Shown here: positions 41,501 through 51,800 of the stretch, piece after piece
How the letters are laid out: each line of letters begins with the position of its first letter
Numbering within the stretch: the stretch's first letter is position 1
Translations under genes and position numbers: made by a program
Assembly: GCF_014633365.1 (NCBI RefSeq)
Contig: NC_068347.1
Span: 27,940,493 to 28,004,492, forward strand
Direction of reading: 5' to 3'
DNA from: Diospyros lotus
Taxonomy: Eukaryota > Streptophyta > Magnoliopsida > Ericales > Ebenaceae
DNA length: 64,000 nucleotides
Notes under the pieces: generated by a model
What the model saw: the letters and a program-made list of their open reading frames with translations, nothing else
The model's database searches: none
Told to the model about the DNA's origin: nothing

Positions 41501-43035
41501 TGATTTTCGGGATTCTATTTATCTGGTTAGATAGTTGACCTCTTTCATTCTAGAAAGAAGTGAAAGATGGTGGTTTATTCTTAGTAGTCCAAACTTGGTG
41601 GAAGTACCTTAATGCTATGTTTGGAACTAGGATTTTGGGAAGATAAGTAAAGGGAAAAAATTGATATTTTTTTTGCATATGCAAACATGCGCATGTGCAT
41701 GTTATTTTCCTTTTCTTTTCCTCTCGATCTTATTCTTTTATATTTATTTTCTAATACTATTTGCTTCTATTCCCATATTTTATTTCTTTTGGAAATCTCA
41801 GTCAGAGCAATATAGATAGATATAAATGCATTTGAGTTCATATGCTTAACACAGTTTCTCATTTTCATGGGTGATCCTGTAGCAATGTCAAATCAGGAGC
41901 TTATTAATGCTGGGACGAAGACAATGGATGAGACTGATCAGGCAATTGACCGCTCCAAACAGGTTGCAGTTAACTCTAAAACATGTTTTGTTTCAGTGTT
42001 ATCATTGATTATGCTCTAACTTAAGACTGACCCATAGGTTGTTGCACAAACAATTGAAGTGGGGACCCAAACAGCTGTTACACTAAAAGGCCAAGTGAGT
42101 CTACATCATTAAGGATCTCCATTTTTGTTGTCTTCACTCATGTTCTGTTCTAATCCTCGTTTTTCTGAATTTATAGACTGAGCAAATGGGCCGAATAGTT
42201 AATGAGCTTGATACAATTCAGTTCTCCATCAAGAAAGCCTCCCAGCTTGTGAAGGAGATTGGTAGGCAGGTAGGCTTACTTTTCCCTGTTGCTTAAACTT
42301 TACTTGATCTTCTTCTTGTTTACAGACTAAATCTCAGTATTTTTCAGGTGGCTACAGATAGATGCATCATGCTTTTTCTATTTCTCATTGTCTGTGGCGT
42401 CATTGCCATAATTATTGTGAAGGTACACTCCAGTTCCTTCCATGTGCTGCCCTAAATTCTGTTGTTAACTCAACTACCTTGTTAATATTTTAAAGGACGA
42501 GGCTCACAAAAAACCAAAAAGGAAAAAAAAAATTAGGAGTGGGTGAACAAAAGCTGAAAAGCGAGCAGACTGGGAAGTTTGGTTCCCTATTGCTTGGATT
42601 ATTTGTAAGATCTGATGTGGTTTCTTTTGTGGATCAGATTCATAAAGAAAATGAAAGGAAAAATGCTTCTTTTGTTTGGTAATTGAATAGCTTGCCCACA
42701 TTAATGGTGATTAGCAAAATACATGCCCATTTGTTGAAGTGGTGGATATATGTCTTTAATCTTTTGTCACCCATGATATGGACAAGCATAGCAAATGTGC
42801 AGTTGCAACTTATCATGACAAAAAATGGCAAGATATGTACTGTTTTCTGCTTGTTTCACAGCACCATGACACCTTGTTATATTTCATCAAACAGTTATTT
42901 TCAATGTCATTTGAACCTGACTCTGACCTGTAAACTCAGATTGTGAATCCGAATAACAAAAGCATCAGGGACATCCCTGGCTTGGCTCCTCCAGCCCCCA
43001 CAGCGAGGAGACTGTTGTTTAGCAAGACCGAGTGA
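17559..43035 (+). CDS. NPSN13: Novel plant SNARE 13-type Qb-SNARE
   Basis: Ten exons join in phase to 267 aa: 17559-17638, 39196-39288, 39445-39538, 40315-40352, 40810-40907, 41883-41962, 42038-42094, 42177-42269, 42348-42422, 42940-43035. The N-terminal coiled coil ([45 protein letters not shown]) precedes a Qb SNARE motif at about 150-211 ([15 protein letters not shown] through [14 protein letters not shown]), with the central Q near 180-183. A single membrane segment (about 217-235) and the conserved NPSN tail [17 protein letters not shown] follow. Known role: plant-specific t-SNAREs at plasma membrane and cell plate; NPSN11 pairs with the cytokinesis syntaxin KNOLLE. The N-terminus [11 protein letters not shown] and the [17 protein letters not shown] block favour NPSN13. 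Intron 1 is 21,557 bp and contains most of the window's retrotransposons; the split codon (GC|A) and both splice sites remain intact. Confidence 0.93.
18798..19150 (+). mobile_element. Solo LTR with 5-bp TSD
   Basis: It starts TGTCACGATCCC and ends GGTACATGACA (TG...CA), flanked by the 5-bp duplication ACTAG (18793-18797 and 19151-19155). A TATTTATAGGCT-type TATA region, read on the minus strand, and pyrimidine blocks resemble the LTRs at 20310 and 23590, so it appears to be a relative of that family in the opposite orientation. No internal region is left, which fits LTR-LTR recombination. Confidence 0.85.
19203..19398. repeat. Direct repeat of about 85 bp
   Basis: Two copies (about 19203-19289 and 19314-19398) share TGGAGCATATTAACTCT and AGTGATTAATTGAGAAAATA with an AT-rich spacer. 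It is a local duplication with no known function. Confidence 0.75.
19943..19958. repeat. C16 homopolymer next to the gypsy insertion
   Basis: A run of 16 C lies 20 bp outside the left end of the Ty3/gypsy element. Confidence 0.85.
19979..20254 (+). repeat. 5' LTR of the Ty3/gypsy element
   Basis: TG...CA ends and a CT microsatellite shared with the 3' LTR. It has about 25 bp (around 20020-20045) absent from the 3' copy. Confidence 0.85.
20310..23914 (-). mobile_element. Pol-less LTR retrotransposon (LARD/TR-GAG-like) nested in the gypsy element
   Basis: The LTRs at 20310-20667 and 23590-23914 are near-identical over most of their length. On the minus strand a perfect initiator-Met primer site (TGGTATCAGAGC, complement of 23576-23587) sits 2 nt inside the LTR at 23590, and a purine tract (GGGAGGGAAA) abuts the other LTR, so it reads on the minus strand with 23590-23914 as the 5' LTR. 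The target duplications are CTCGC and CCCGC (4/5). The 2.9-kb interior contains no RT, integrase or RNase H that I can see, only ORFs of unknown function, so it must have relied on another element in trans. Confidence 0.88.
20755..21996 (-). pseudogene. ORFs of unknown function inside the pol-less LTR element
   Basis: Three minus-strand ORFs lie in order: 21613-21996 (127 aa, with FNLRCKE and [13 protein letters not shown]), 21055-21582 (175 aa, acidic) and 20755-21027 (90 aa, ending in a strongly basic [17 protein letters not shown] tail). They are separated by in-frame stops or small gaps and could be pieces of one gag-like protein. The first contains [19 protein letters not shown] followed by a similar KAAFLVG repeat. 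I recognise no domain. Confidence 0.45.
23990..25530 (+). pseudogene. Gypsy gag remnant
   Basis: Candidate start ATGGCAGAGGG at 23990. Gag core similarity is visible in several frames: [20 protein letters not shown] near 24450-24510, [20 protein letters not shown] near 24875-24930, and a spacer with [15 protein letters not shown] near 25034. A cysteine-bearing [15 protein letters not shown] (about 25321-25365) is a damaged CCHC knuckle. A MITE at 24530-24759 and frameshifts break it. Confidence 0.75.
24530..24759. mobile_element. hAT-like MITE in the gypsy gag region
   Basis: The ends CAGGGGCGAATCC and GGATCCACCCCTG form inverted repeats. The flanks CCAGAGGG and CCAGACGG (7/8) are an 8-bp TSD splitting the gag frame at DGQR. 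The interior is 230 bp of AT-rich sequence with no ORF. Confidence 0.85.
25530..28545 (+). pseudogene. Gypsy pol remnant: protease, RT, RNase H, integrase
   Basis: Homology blocks run in order: protease LIDSGST (about 25565), RT from about 26110 ([86 protein letters not shown]), a mutated catalytic box (FFVDILVY where FFDDILVY is expected, about 26665), RNase H ([17 protein letters not shown], about 27100), integrase HHCC finger ([28 protein letters not shown]) and core ([20 protein letters not shown]). Frameshifts and stops occur between almost all blocks. Confidence 0.88.
28560..29262. mobile_element. TIR element with 11-bp TSD and GC-rich palindromic ends (Mutator-like?)
   Basis: It is flanked by the 11-bp direct repeat AGCCCCAAGTA (28549-28559, 29263-29273), which splits the gypsy pol sequence just before the chromodomain region. 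The ends are imperfect inverted repeats, TGTTATAAAGGCC and TGTTATTAAAGGCC. Both arms (28565-28680 and 29190-29250) are dense in GGCGC, GCCTAGGC and CAAGGCGC words that can fold; the core is AT-rich. A 9-11 bp TSD suggests a Mutator-type element, but the TIR is short. Confidence 0.75.
28777..28929 (+). other. Acidic 50-aa ORF inside the 11-bp-TSD element
   Basis: ATG to TAG, 50 aa, beginning [19 protein letters not shown] and ending FYLNDEDDF, with a strongly acidic middle. It resembles the acidic tails that occur in transposases but no domain is recognisable. It may be a captured or residual coding fragment, or chance. Confidence 0.3.
29274..29560 (+). pseudogene. Gypsy integrase C-terminus and chromodomain remnant
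   Basis: After the inserted element the pol sequence resumes with [15 protein letters not shown], then [14 protein letters not shown] and a chromodomain-like end [19 protein letters not shown] followed by QFPRVA. This C-terminal chromodomain marks a chromovirus. Confidence 0.75.
29592..30361 (+). repeat. 3' LTR of the gypsy element, split by a solo LTR
   Basis: Left part 29592-29673 and right part from 30194 together match the 5' LTR; the insert is 29674-30193. Confidence 0.85.
29674..30193. mobile_element. Solo LTR inserted in the gypsy 3' LTR
   Basis: A 520-bp TGTTATAAATTGG...CTTTAACA sequence with TG...CA ends, flanked by AATTA and AGTTA (4/5). The corresponding site in the other gypsy LTR is uninterrupted, which proves insertion. 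A CATATTTATAGAAAA promoter-like segment lies near 30090. No coding region. Confidence 0.85.
30379..30840 (+). repeat. 5' LTR of the copia element
   Basis: 462 bp, TG...CA. Contains a TATA-like CTCTATAAATAGAGG near 30540 that should be its promoter. Confidence 0.88.
30920..34823 (+). pseudogene. Copia gag-pol remnant
   Basis: Gag blocks ([32 protein letters not shown]) are followed by a zinc knuckle with two cysteines replaced by tyrosine ([14 protein letters not shown], about 31627), a protease with DSRCF where DSGCS is usual (about 31802), integrase ([55 protein letters not shown]), RT ([35 protein letters not shown], intact LLYVDDML near 33960) and RNase H ([33 protein letters not shown]). 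Several frameshifts and stops break it. Confidence 0.88.
34919..35387 (+). repeat. 3' LTR of the copia element
   Basis: 469 bp, matching the 5' LTR with scattered substitutions and small indels; the CCTCTATATATAGAGG box is retained. Confidence 0.88.
35573..35588. repeat. G16 homopolymer
   Basis: A run of 16 G, 185 bp right of the copia element. Confidence 0.85.
35778..36642. mobile_element. TIR-like element A with CTTGCCTAGG-type arms
   Basis: The left end GTAGTCAAAC and right end CTTGACTAC are inverted. The left arm has GTGCTTGCCTATGTGCCCAGG words, the right arm GAGTGCTTTTGTGGCACCC and GCGCCTTTCACCCTTGACTAC. The core is noncoding. Its structure resembles element B and, loosely, the element at 28560. 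No clear TSD. Superfamily unknown. Confidence 0.5.
36871..37443. mobile_element. TIR-like element B, related to element A
   Basis: The left end GGTTGTCAAGATGCTTGCC and right arm GGTGCCTTTCACCTTCGAC mirror those of element A at 35778-36642, including GAGCACTTTTTTGGCACC near 37366. It is noncoding and about 570 bp. TSD not evident. Confidence 0.45.
37444..39195 (+). other. Remaining 3' part of NPSN13 intron 1
   Basis: AT-rich intron sequence ending in the acceptor before 39196. No further repeat or ORF of note. Confidence 0.5.
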
Positions 43036-44038
43036 ATGTTTCAAGGTCGGCGTCCCTACCACCGATGGGGGATAGTTTTAACCTGGCTTGATTGTTCATG
43101 TTGATGCGGGAGAAGAGGAGATGAAGATGAGTGATGGTTTTTCTGCCACCCTGTTGGTTTTCCAGATTAATCTATTCTTGTGTGAGATGGATGTGCATAT
43201 CATGTTTGCCATTTTCTTATGTAAATCATATGTTCACAGTTCAGGCTTTATTGCCTTGGTACCACCCTTTTTGTTTATTATTGAATGCGATATTTCTTTC
43301 GTAAACTATCGTCCCGAGTCTGTTGTATTGCTAGAAAGGAATAATATTAGCCTGTGATGTCGTCTACCATGACACCCGTACTCGACTCGAGGGAATCTCT
43401 TCAAAGGGGATATACTAGTTTGTGTACTTTTTTTATGATAATGGGAATTGCACCAAAGTCTTAAATGTGTAGATTAGGGGTCATCTTATGGATGAAATAA
43501 CTTTTATACCCAAACACATACTTCCTGAATTTTATTTGGTAAGTTAAAAACAAATATAAGGTTCAGCCAAACATGCCAAAAGTCAAAAAAAACATGATAA
43601 GGTGAGTTAAGAGCCAACATTTCACCATCCGAAAGAAATAAAAATTCAAAAAACAGAAGTAGAATGAGTTGATGAATGGATTAGTTAATCCACTCCGCTT
43701 TACTTTTTACCCATCCGCAATTTCCCAATCAATGAAAAAGCATTTCAACCCAAGAATTGGCCTCAAATATGTCGAAGAACATTACACCACTAGAAATAAA
43801 ATAAAAGAACAGCCCAAGGCAAAAGGAGAATCCCCAATACGATACTATATGGTGCCTTAAGCATCTCCCATGAAGCATTTCCCGTGCCGCATGCTATTTC
43901 ATTTTCGGCATACAAAATGGAACAGGGCCCCATGGGAAGAGAACAGGAGTGTACCATACATCTGCGCCCGGTTTATTTTCCTCCGATGCTCTCTCTCTCT
44001 CTCACTCTCTCTCTCTCTCTACAATCCATTAATTGTAG
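43036..44038. other. Convergent intergenic region with both 3'UTRs
   Basis: NPSN13 ends at 43035 (+) and the translocator at 44039 (-). This holds their 3'UTRs and a (CT)n microsatellite at about 43988-44020. ORFs here follow the microsatellite or lack homology. Confidence 0.5.
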
Positions 44039-47000
44039 TTACACCCCATGGCTGCTGTTAAGCTGCGATCGTCCAATATGAGACAATCTTGAAGGAATCA
44101 CAGCTGCCTCTTCGTCTACATTTAGGTCAGAAGCAAAATTGTTTCCTCTACCGCTACCTCCATTGTTATCATCACCGCTGTCTGGTCTGTGAACGTCAGA
44201 GGACTTCTTCTCTAGCTTCCAGTCCTGTATTGAACAACATGAGAAACATGAACTTGGAAGATGTAGAAAAACAAACTAGACAAAAGCAGAGAACAATTGT
44301 GGCGGGAAGCAGCAGGAGCTGACCTTCCCGATTCTTTCTAGAAGACTTTCGGAGGGCAGTTGAGATGCTCGGACATCCTTAACCTTCAGGTAGTTATACA
44401 TCACAACACCACATAGGGCTGCAGAAAACAGGTCAAGTTAAGGTTTTAAGTGAAGCTGTCAGAATGAGAGCATGATTAGAAGTTCTGCGGTATATTGTTC
44501 CATAGAAAAATACCAATTGCATAGCCAATAATATTCAGCCCAGTAATGGTTGACTCTGGGAATATGATAGTCGAAAGGGCTATCAGTATCCAATCTTTCA
44601 GGACACCAGCAACTCGGATGGTAACTGCTCCAGTTCTACCAATAACCAAGAATATTGAGAAGTTCAGGGCAAGAGCACAGATAGCATTGGAAAGAAAGAT
44701 CCAGGAGTTGAACTGGATCTGTGAAATCTCCATCCCAGGCTTCTCTAGGAAATACCAGGGCACAAATAGAAACACGAAACTGCAGAACAAATCAAATGGA
44801 AAGCATAAGGAAGCAAGAATTATCTACCCATCAGAACATGCAGCAATAACATGTATCAAACTCTCTGTATGTACAGGATACAAATACAAGTTCGGGCTTA
44901 TTCACACACATGTTGTACTATAGCTAAAATGCATTCCCCCAGTGCTAAACATCAGTTAAACGGAAAGAATAACATCATCTGAATCAAAATAAAGAATGGA
45001 AAGGCCATCTCATGCTGTTTTATATTGAGAATAAGTTGAATATCTGTTCAATCATTAATGATCAATGATTTACGCAAATGTTAAGCTTCTAGGAGACAGC
45101 AACTATTAATAATAATAAGAGTAACTATTGTTGCAGCACCATAAGAAATTTCAATGTCTAAATCAATTTTAATATCTATATTACAGTTCATCATTCTAAT
45201 CCATAAAAATAATAATAGGAAAAATTCCCAAATGCATTAACATATGATACCTGCATGGAGCTATATAATATAAGCTGGTAATAGGATTTAGAGTCAAGCC
45301 CTTCTTTTGCAGGAGGACTTGAGTCAAAACAAGCCTCAGAGCCTCTGCAAAGATGCCAGTAACCTGATAAACTGTACCGACTATATTAAAATGAATTTCC
45401 CCGTATGAGGAAATTACAACTCCAACACTGACCAGCACCATGTTCGAAAACACGTCCCATCTTAATTTGTCAGTGCCACACAAAACGGCCATAAGAAATG
45501 TCGCCACTGGCACTGGAATCCAGAATATTCAAGTGAGAAACTTAAATTAGATAAGACAGGACTAAGAAAATTGAGGAAAAGAATAACAACTAATTTTCAC
45601 ATACTTAGGGCTTTCAGCATCTGGATGAAGGCCACGGAGATATGAAGGTAAGCAGTGTTACCAAACCTGTGGAAAGAAATGCAAAAGGACAATGGATTTA
45701 TTCTCCCAAATGTAAATGGACCGTACTTAAAATTTGAATGTGAAATATTTTTAGAATGCTCTCCATTGAACTAATAGAACTCATTCATATAAACTTGTAT
45801 CACACAAGCCATGGTTTAATCCTTTCTTTTACACACAATTGAACACTAGCAAGAAAACTATTTTGATAGTTCAATTAATTGCACTGTTGTTTTACAATTG
45901 GATGGTTACCAGAGGCTTGAAGCAAAGAAGGCACTTATAGGAATAACGCATGTTGAGTATCTGCCATTACCCAGAAAGAAAGAAAGTTAATTGCAAAAAG
46001 GAAATGTTTTGAAAATGGAACAAACAGTAGGTCATCTCAAAACATGAAATTAGATCTCTTACATCTCGAATGTCATTTTAACAGGAGTTACAATCTGCAG
46101 ATACATGAATAAAATAAAATTATCAGAAAACAAAATATGTGCAGTAAATAAATGATATCTGGGATTAGAAGAAAAGGAAGTAAGACTGTAAATAGCAACG
46201 GTGTTTCTTATAACATAAGTGCTTTTGTTGAGGGAAAAAAAAAATGAAGAGGGCAACTGGTTACAGGGTGATTTTAGGAATAAGAGTGTTCAATTCCACA
46301 ACCTTCTACTTCCTGGTTGCTATATGTCAACTCCCAATCCTGCTGTCCTCGCTCCCAGTCAAGATCTATTTCATTTGTCCCATATTACTTTCATGTTCTT
46401 GACTCTCAGCAGCCCCACTTAACCAAGTTAGGTCATTAAGTTGAGGAAAAATATAAAACCACGCATTTTGTTAGACAGAACATATGTTCCAAGCCTTGAT
46501 ATTATATCATTCAAGATTGTTGATGAACTACCACATTACCATACCAAGAACAAAATTGAAGTATAATCCACATTCCTGTTTATTTCAAACCACTCAAATT
46601 TATTTGCAGTCAAAGAAGCTGAAGTCGCAATAATGAAACAAGAGTATCACTTTATGCAACCTCCACTTCTGATTCATTAGTGACAAGTTTAAGCAGTTAA
46701 AAAGAATGAATCAATATTGCAAGTTTTCAATATCTCATACAGTTGGGAAGACACTGATAGATGTAGCAATTGGGTGATATGTACATCAAACAACATATCA
46801 AGCCTTAATCTCACCATCTGGGGTCAGCTATCTGAGTTCTACTTTGCCAATCATTTTTATCTACGGCTACCTAAGAGTTTCCCACCAAGTTTTTTCTTAG
46901 TCTTTCTCAACCACTTTTGCAAAAGACTTGTTTCATTCCATCTACTTTCATCATAGGAGTCCTTTTTAGTCATCTTCTTTGTGAAGCCATCTTAATTGTG

Positions 47001-48819
47001 TCTAACACATCTCATCTTTAGCAAGAGCTATTCTGATCTTATTATAAATAATCTTATTTTTAATTTTATCTTTTCTTGTATGGCTGCACATCCATCTTCA
47101 CATCCACATCTTTGTTATACTCATATTTCTAGCACATTGGCACTTTACTACCCAACATTCTATGCCATAGAACAAAACCCACCTTATAGTTGTCCTATAT
47201 ACTTTTTTTTCAATTGAAACAAAACATTACTATCACATAAAACACCACATGCACTTATCCCTTTTAACCATTTTGCCTTAATTATATGGGTACAATCCTC
47301 ATTAATCTCCTCATGTTTTTTGATGATTGACCCAATATGAACTGATCTTTCTAGGGATAACTTGATCTTTAAGATTTAACATAACATCTACACTTGTATT
47401 TTCAAAACTTGCATTCCATATATTCAATTTTCAATCTGCTTGACTTATAACCTCTAGATTCTAAAGCATTCATAATCTCAAGCTTAGTATTCATGCCTTC
47501 TTTTATCTCACCCACTAAATCAATGTCATCTGCAAATAGCATACACCAAAGTACCTCTACCTGGACATGTTTAGTGAGTTATAAATTAAATAGGATAAAA
47601 AGATCAAGGCTTAATGTATATCCTAGGTGTACTCCAATTATAATTGAAAAAGCCTTAGTATCTCCTTCACATATTCTGACACATACTTAGACTCCATGAT
47701 ACATGTCTTTAGTAATTTGTATATAAGCAATTGATACTCCTTTCTTCTCTAAGACTCTCCATAAGACTTATGTATGAACTTTGTCATAAACTTTTTCTAA
47801 ATCTATAAACACCATATATAAGTGCTTCATTTATCTCTTTGCATTTCCATTAGATAATTTAGCTAGCATACAACTTCCATTGTTGACTCAACAGGCATGA
47901 AACTAAATTGGTTTGGGTAAAGCGCCAAACAAGCCATTGTACTTCGACCTAAGGGCCAAAACATTCCACTATACTTTAAGAAAGGCTAAATAAGCTATTG
48001 TACTTTCAAACTCGAGGCTAAATTAGTTAGGCACTTCAAACACAAGATCACATTAGTCATTATGGAAGATGACATCATCTCACTCTTTCCCCAATCAAAA
48101 GACCCTTCATGGTCGCAAATGCCTAAGTAAAACCCCAAATCTAGATTCCACGAACCACATATAATTTCAATTTGGACATTTTAAAAGTACAATGGCCAAT
48201 TTATCCCTAGGTTTTCAGTATAGTTGCTTATTTGGCCCTTTTTAAAGTACAGTAGTTGATTTCACACTTCACCCAATTGGTTTTTAAAAACCTTGGTTTC
48301 TCTTCTTAATCTCAGCTTAATCACTCTCCCAAAAAATTTAGTAGTATGGCTAATTAGCTTGATTCCTCTATAATGTCCACAATTTTGAACATCTACTTTA
48401 ATCTTATAAATAGGCACTAAAGCGTTATTCCTCCACTCTTCCAACATCCTTCTTAATGTAAGAATCACATTAAATAATTTTGTTAACTAAAAAAATGTCA
48501 TCTTCTCTCATGCATTTCCATGCTTCTTCTATCAAAATATTATCTAATCCAACTACTTCACCATTCTTCATCATTTTCAATGCTTTCTTTATTTCATTTA
48601 GACACATATATCTATAAAACATGCAATTCTTATCTTCTTCAGAGTTACTAAGATGCCCCAACATAACACCTTCACATTCTTTGAATAATTTCAAAAAATA
48701 CTCCTTCCATCTCTCCCCTTGGCTACCCTAGTGCCCTCTCAATTACTTGTACTTTTTTGTTTTTGTTTTTTATGCATTTCACTTGGCACATATCCTTTGT
48801 TTTTCTCTCTTACCTTAGC

Positions 48820-48850
<31 letters not shown>

Positions 48851-51800
48851 CATTTCCACAGCTTTTTGTGTCAAGTCACGAGGATAAATTTTCATATCCT
48901 TGACTTGTTTCACTAACTGCCTTTTTTTCTTCTTCTTTTGCCAAAATATACCACTTTAAGTTTTCTTCATTTGCAACAATTATGTATGTCTAGTAACAAG
49001 CTCTTTTAGTTTAAGTTTTCTTTTACATCTTCATTCCACCACCATTATGATTTGGAATAATTCCCTTTTGACTCTCCTAGAATCATTTTCGATGTTTCTT
49101 GAATAATAATAGCCATTTCAGCAAATCAGGGAAAAAAAAAAGTTTCTACCTTTGGTCACCCCTCCTATACTCCAATTTATTTTGCAACATGATTTTTCCT
49201 TAAAAAAAGCTTGCTTTCACCTTTTAGATAAAAGCAAAACAAAAATATGGTTAAATCTTCTTCTTCTTTTTTATTTCAAAGTAAACACAATATAGAGAAA
49301 GCAAGGTGCTACCATGGGGGCAACCTCATACAACTAAAACAAGAAAAACTATTTACAAATCAAACATCACCCAAAGATGACAAAAGAGAATTAGAGGAAA
49401 GGGGAAAACCTTCCATCATTCACCAAAATAGGAAACAATAATGGATCCTTTAATAATGTGAAACTATCTCCCAATGCCCTCAAAGATACTCCTTACAATT
49501 GAACCATAAGATAAAAAAAAGGAAGCATTTCAACCTCCTAGTAGGAAAACCTGGCCCTAGGCAAAAGGAGCTCCAACATAGCAGCTCACATAAACCACTA
49601 CAAACCAAAAGCTAAGAAGAAAAGGCTCCAATATCCAATCTGGAAACAACATACAACGAAACAAGAGATCATAGACAGGGTTCAACATCTCTTGTACAAA
49701 TACAACACCAATTAATCATCACCTGATCCCTCCTTAAACTATCCAAAGTAAAAGTCAAGCCCAGGAAAGTTGTCTAAACAAAAAAGGCTACCCTTGGAGG
49801 GCTTTCTATCTCCACAAAGTTTTTCAAAGAAAGCCTACTCCCTTTGTCAAAGGGAATCATAAAACAAGTGAAAAATGAATGCTCCTTTGTTAGAAAGATG
49901 CCCAACCCAACCTTCCCTGCACAGCCTGAGAGTGATTTTGTAGCATACCACAAGCCAGACAATAGAATCAATCACCAATCTTGAAGATTGGGACTGAATT
50001 GTGTGTATTTGCGGCAGGGGGGGTGTGGAATAAATCATATTGACACTCCCTGGATTTATTTATTCACAAGAAGATAACACCATTGCAATAATCCAGAGTA
50101 AAAAAAACTAGACACTACTTGGGACCACTAATTATTTAAGAACCGCACATCAATTGGTAGGATAGGAAGAGGGTAAAGGGAGTTTCTCATACCATTTGTC
50201 TAGATGAAGTAATAGTCTAGATATAACCTATTAGAAACTCATCATAATGAAAGCACGTATCTTATCTTAGCAAAAAACAGAAAATATGTTCAGAAGTCAA
50301 ATTGTAAAATTATGTTGGAAAAGCATACCTTGAAAACACGAACAAGAAAGAATGCTACAATTCCAGAAAATCCCATATGAATCATGGTAAGTGTTATTGG
50401 AAATGGAAAGTTGAAGTACTTTGGGGAGAGAACCCACTGCAAATAAATTCATCAACCAGAAATCAATTTTTTATCACTATTTGGCAATAGTACAAGCTAA
50501 TATTCTAACCTTAATAAAGTTACAGTTCGAGTTTCATCTTAACTACAAAAGTAACTGCACTAAATAAAACAAATAATTGAGGTTCACAGTGTTTGACAAC
50601 ATCAGCATGGGCCTGCACATATAAATCAATAGGCCTGTATTGAGTAGTATTTAATGTCTTACAGATGTATGGTCAGGAAAAGATTCAGATTTAAAGCTGG
50701 TAAAGCCTTAGCAGCAGGGTAACAACAACCTTCAGATCAGACTGTTTCTGAGAAAATATTGTCAATAACACTTCCCCAAGAAGATTTGGTTCCCTGCTGG
50801 ACCCAGGCAATAAAGTGGCCAAACAGTTTTGGTAAAGCTGTTTCTTTAATCACCAGAATTCCTGCCTGGTGCCTACCCAATGTTACCACAGGGGCAACAT
50901 TAAGTTTCAATCACTAAAGAAGTGTCATTTTCATCTCAATTAAAAAAATATATATATATCAAGCCTTTATCCCACTATGTGAGTTGGCTACATGATTTCT
51001 AGTTTGTCTGTCATTTTTATCTATGGCCTTATCTTCCATAAAGCCCTTATAACTAATATAATATTGTTATGGTCTACTACAAGATATGGGACTTGTCCCA
51101 CATCGGAAGTTTAGGCTCTTGGTGTGAGGTTTATAACCTCTTGGGCACCCTCCTCCTGACCTTTTGAGGGTGAGTTTAGGGCCGGCTCAAGGTATAGGCC
51201 ACTAAGGCCTATGCCTAGGGCCTCCAAAAAGAGGGGGCCCCAAAATTGGCAGCCCATTTTCCTATTTTTCCACTTGTGTTTTGTGTGTTTTTCCGGAAAT
51301 TTCGGAAATAAACTGAAAATTTTGTTGTTTTCAGAAGCAAATATGTTGTATTTAGAGACACCAGTTGGAGTGGGTTTCTCTTATTCTAGTGATACCTCCT
51401 CCTATGTGGCTGTAAATGAAGAATCAATTGGTAATCTCCAATGTTCTTTAAGATTTTCAGTGTTGATAAATTAGATACTATAAGCCAAGGTTGGCCTCGT
51501 GTTAAGAGAATATAAGGGTCTCTTCTGCTACTAAGATTTAAATCTCCCTTTTATATTTACTTGGGTGCACCTGCCTAATAAATTGACCCCAGCAAAATGA
51601 AAAAATTTATACTATATTGTCAATTGAAAAAAAAAATTACTTTCTAAATTAGAATATAAAAATTTAATTAGTGATTTTACATCTCAAAAAATAAAAAAAT
51701 TAATAATTTTTATTATTTTTTAAAAAATCACTAAACTAATTATCGTCTAAGGCCCCACCACCGCTTGAGCCGGCCCTGGGTGAGTTATACCCAAAGGATA

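Larger units (their letters stand above)
46796..49110 (-). pseudogene. LINE (L1-type) reverse transcriptase remnant in translocator intron 2
   Basis: Read on the minus strand the sequence gives decayed ORF2 blocks in order: WWWNEDVKE (about 49040), LAKVREKNKGYV (about 48805), IKKALKMMKNGEVVGLDNI (about 48580), EEWRNNALVPIYKIKVD and CGHYRGIKLISHTTKFFGR (about 48350-48430), NQFSFMPVESTMEVV (about 47890), LFADDIDLVGE (RT catalytic box, about 47530), YRTTIRWVLFYGIECW (about 47170) and RWMCSHTRKDKIKNK (about 47080). It is split by a MITE at 47915-48274. The 3' end near 46796 matches a second copy at 50960. Confidence 0.85.

Noticed and set aside
50437..51300. Extra coding exon of the translocator overlapping the SCPL exon region
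   Set aside because: The translocator exons join in phase without it, and the carboxypeptidase reading is on the opposite strand within a bounded transposon.
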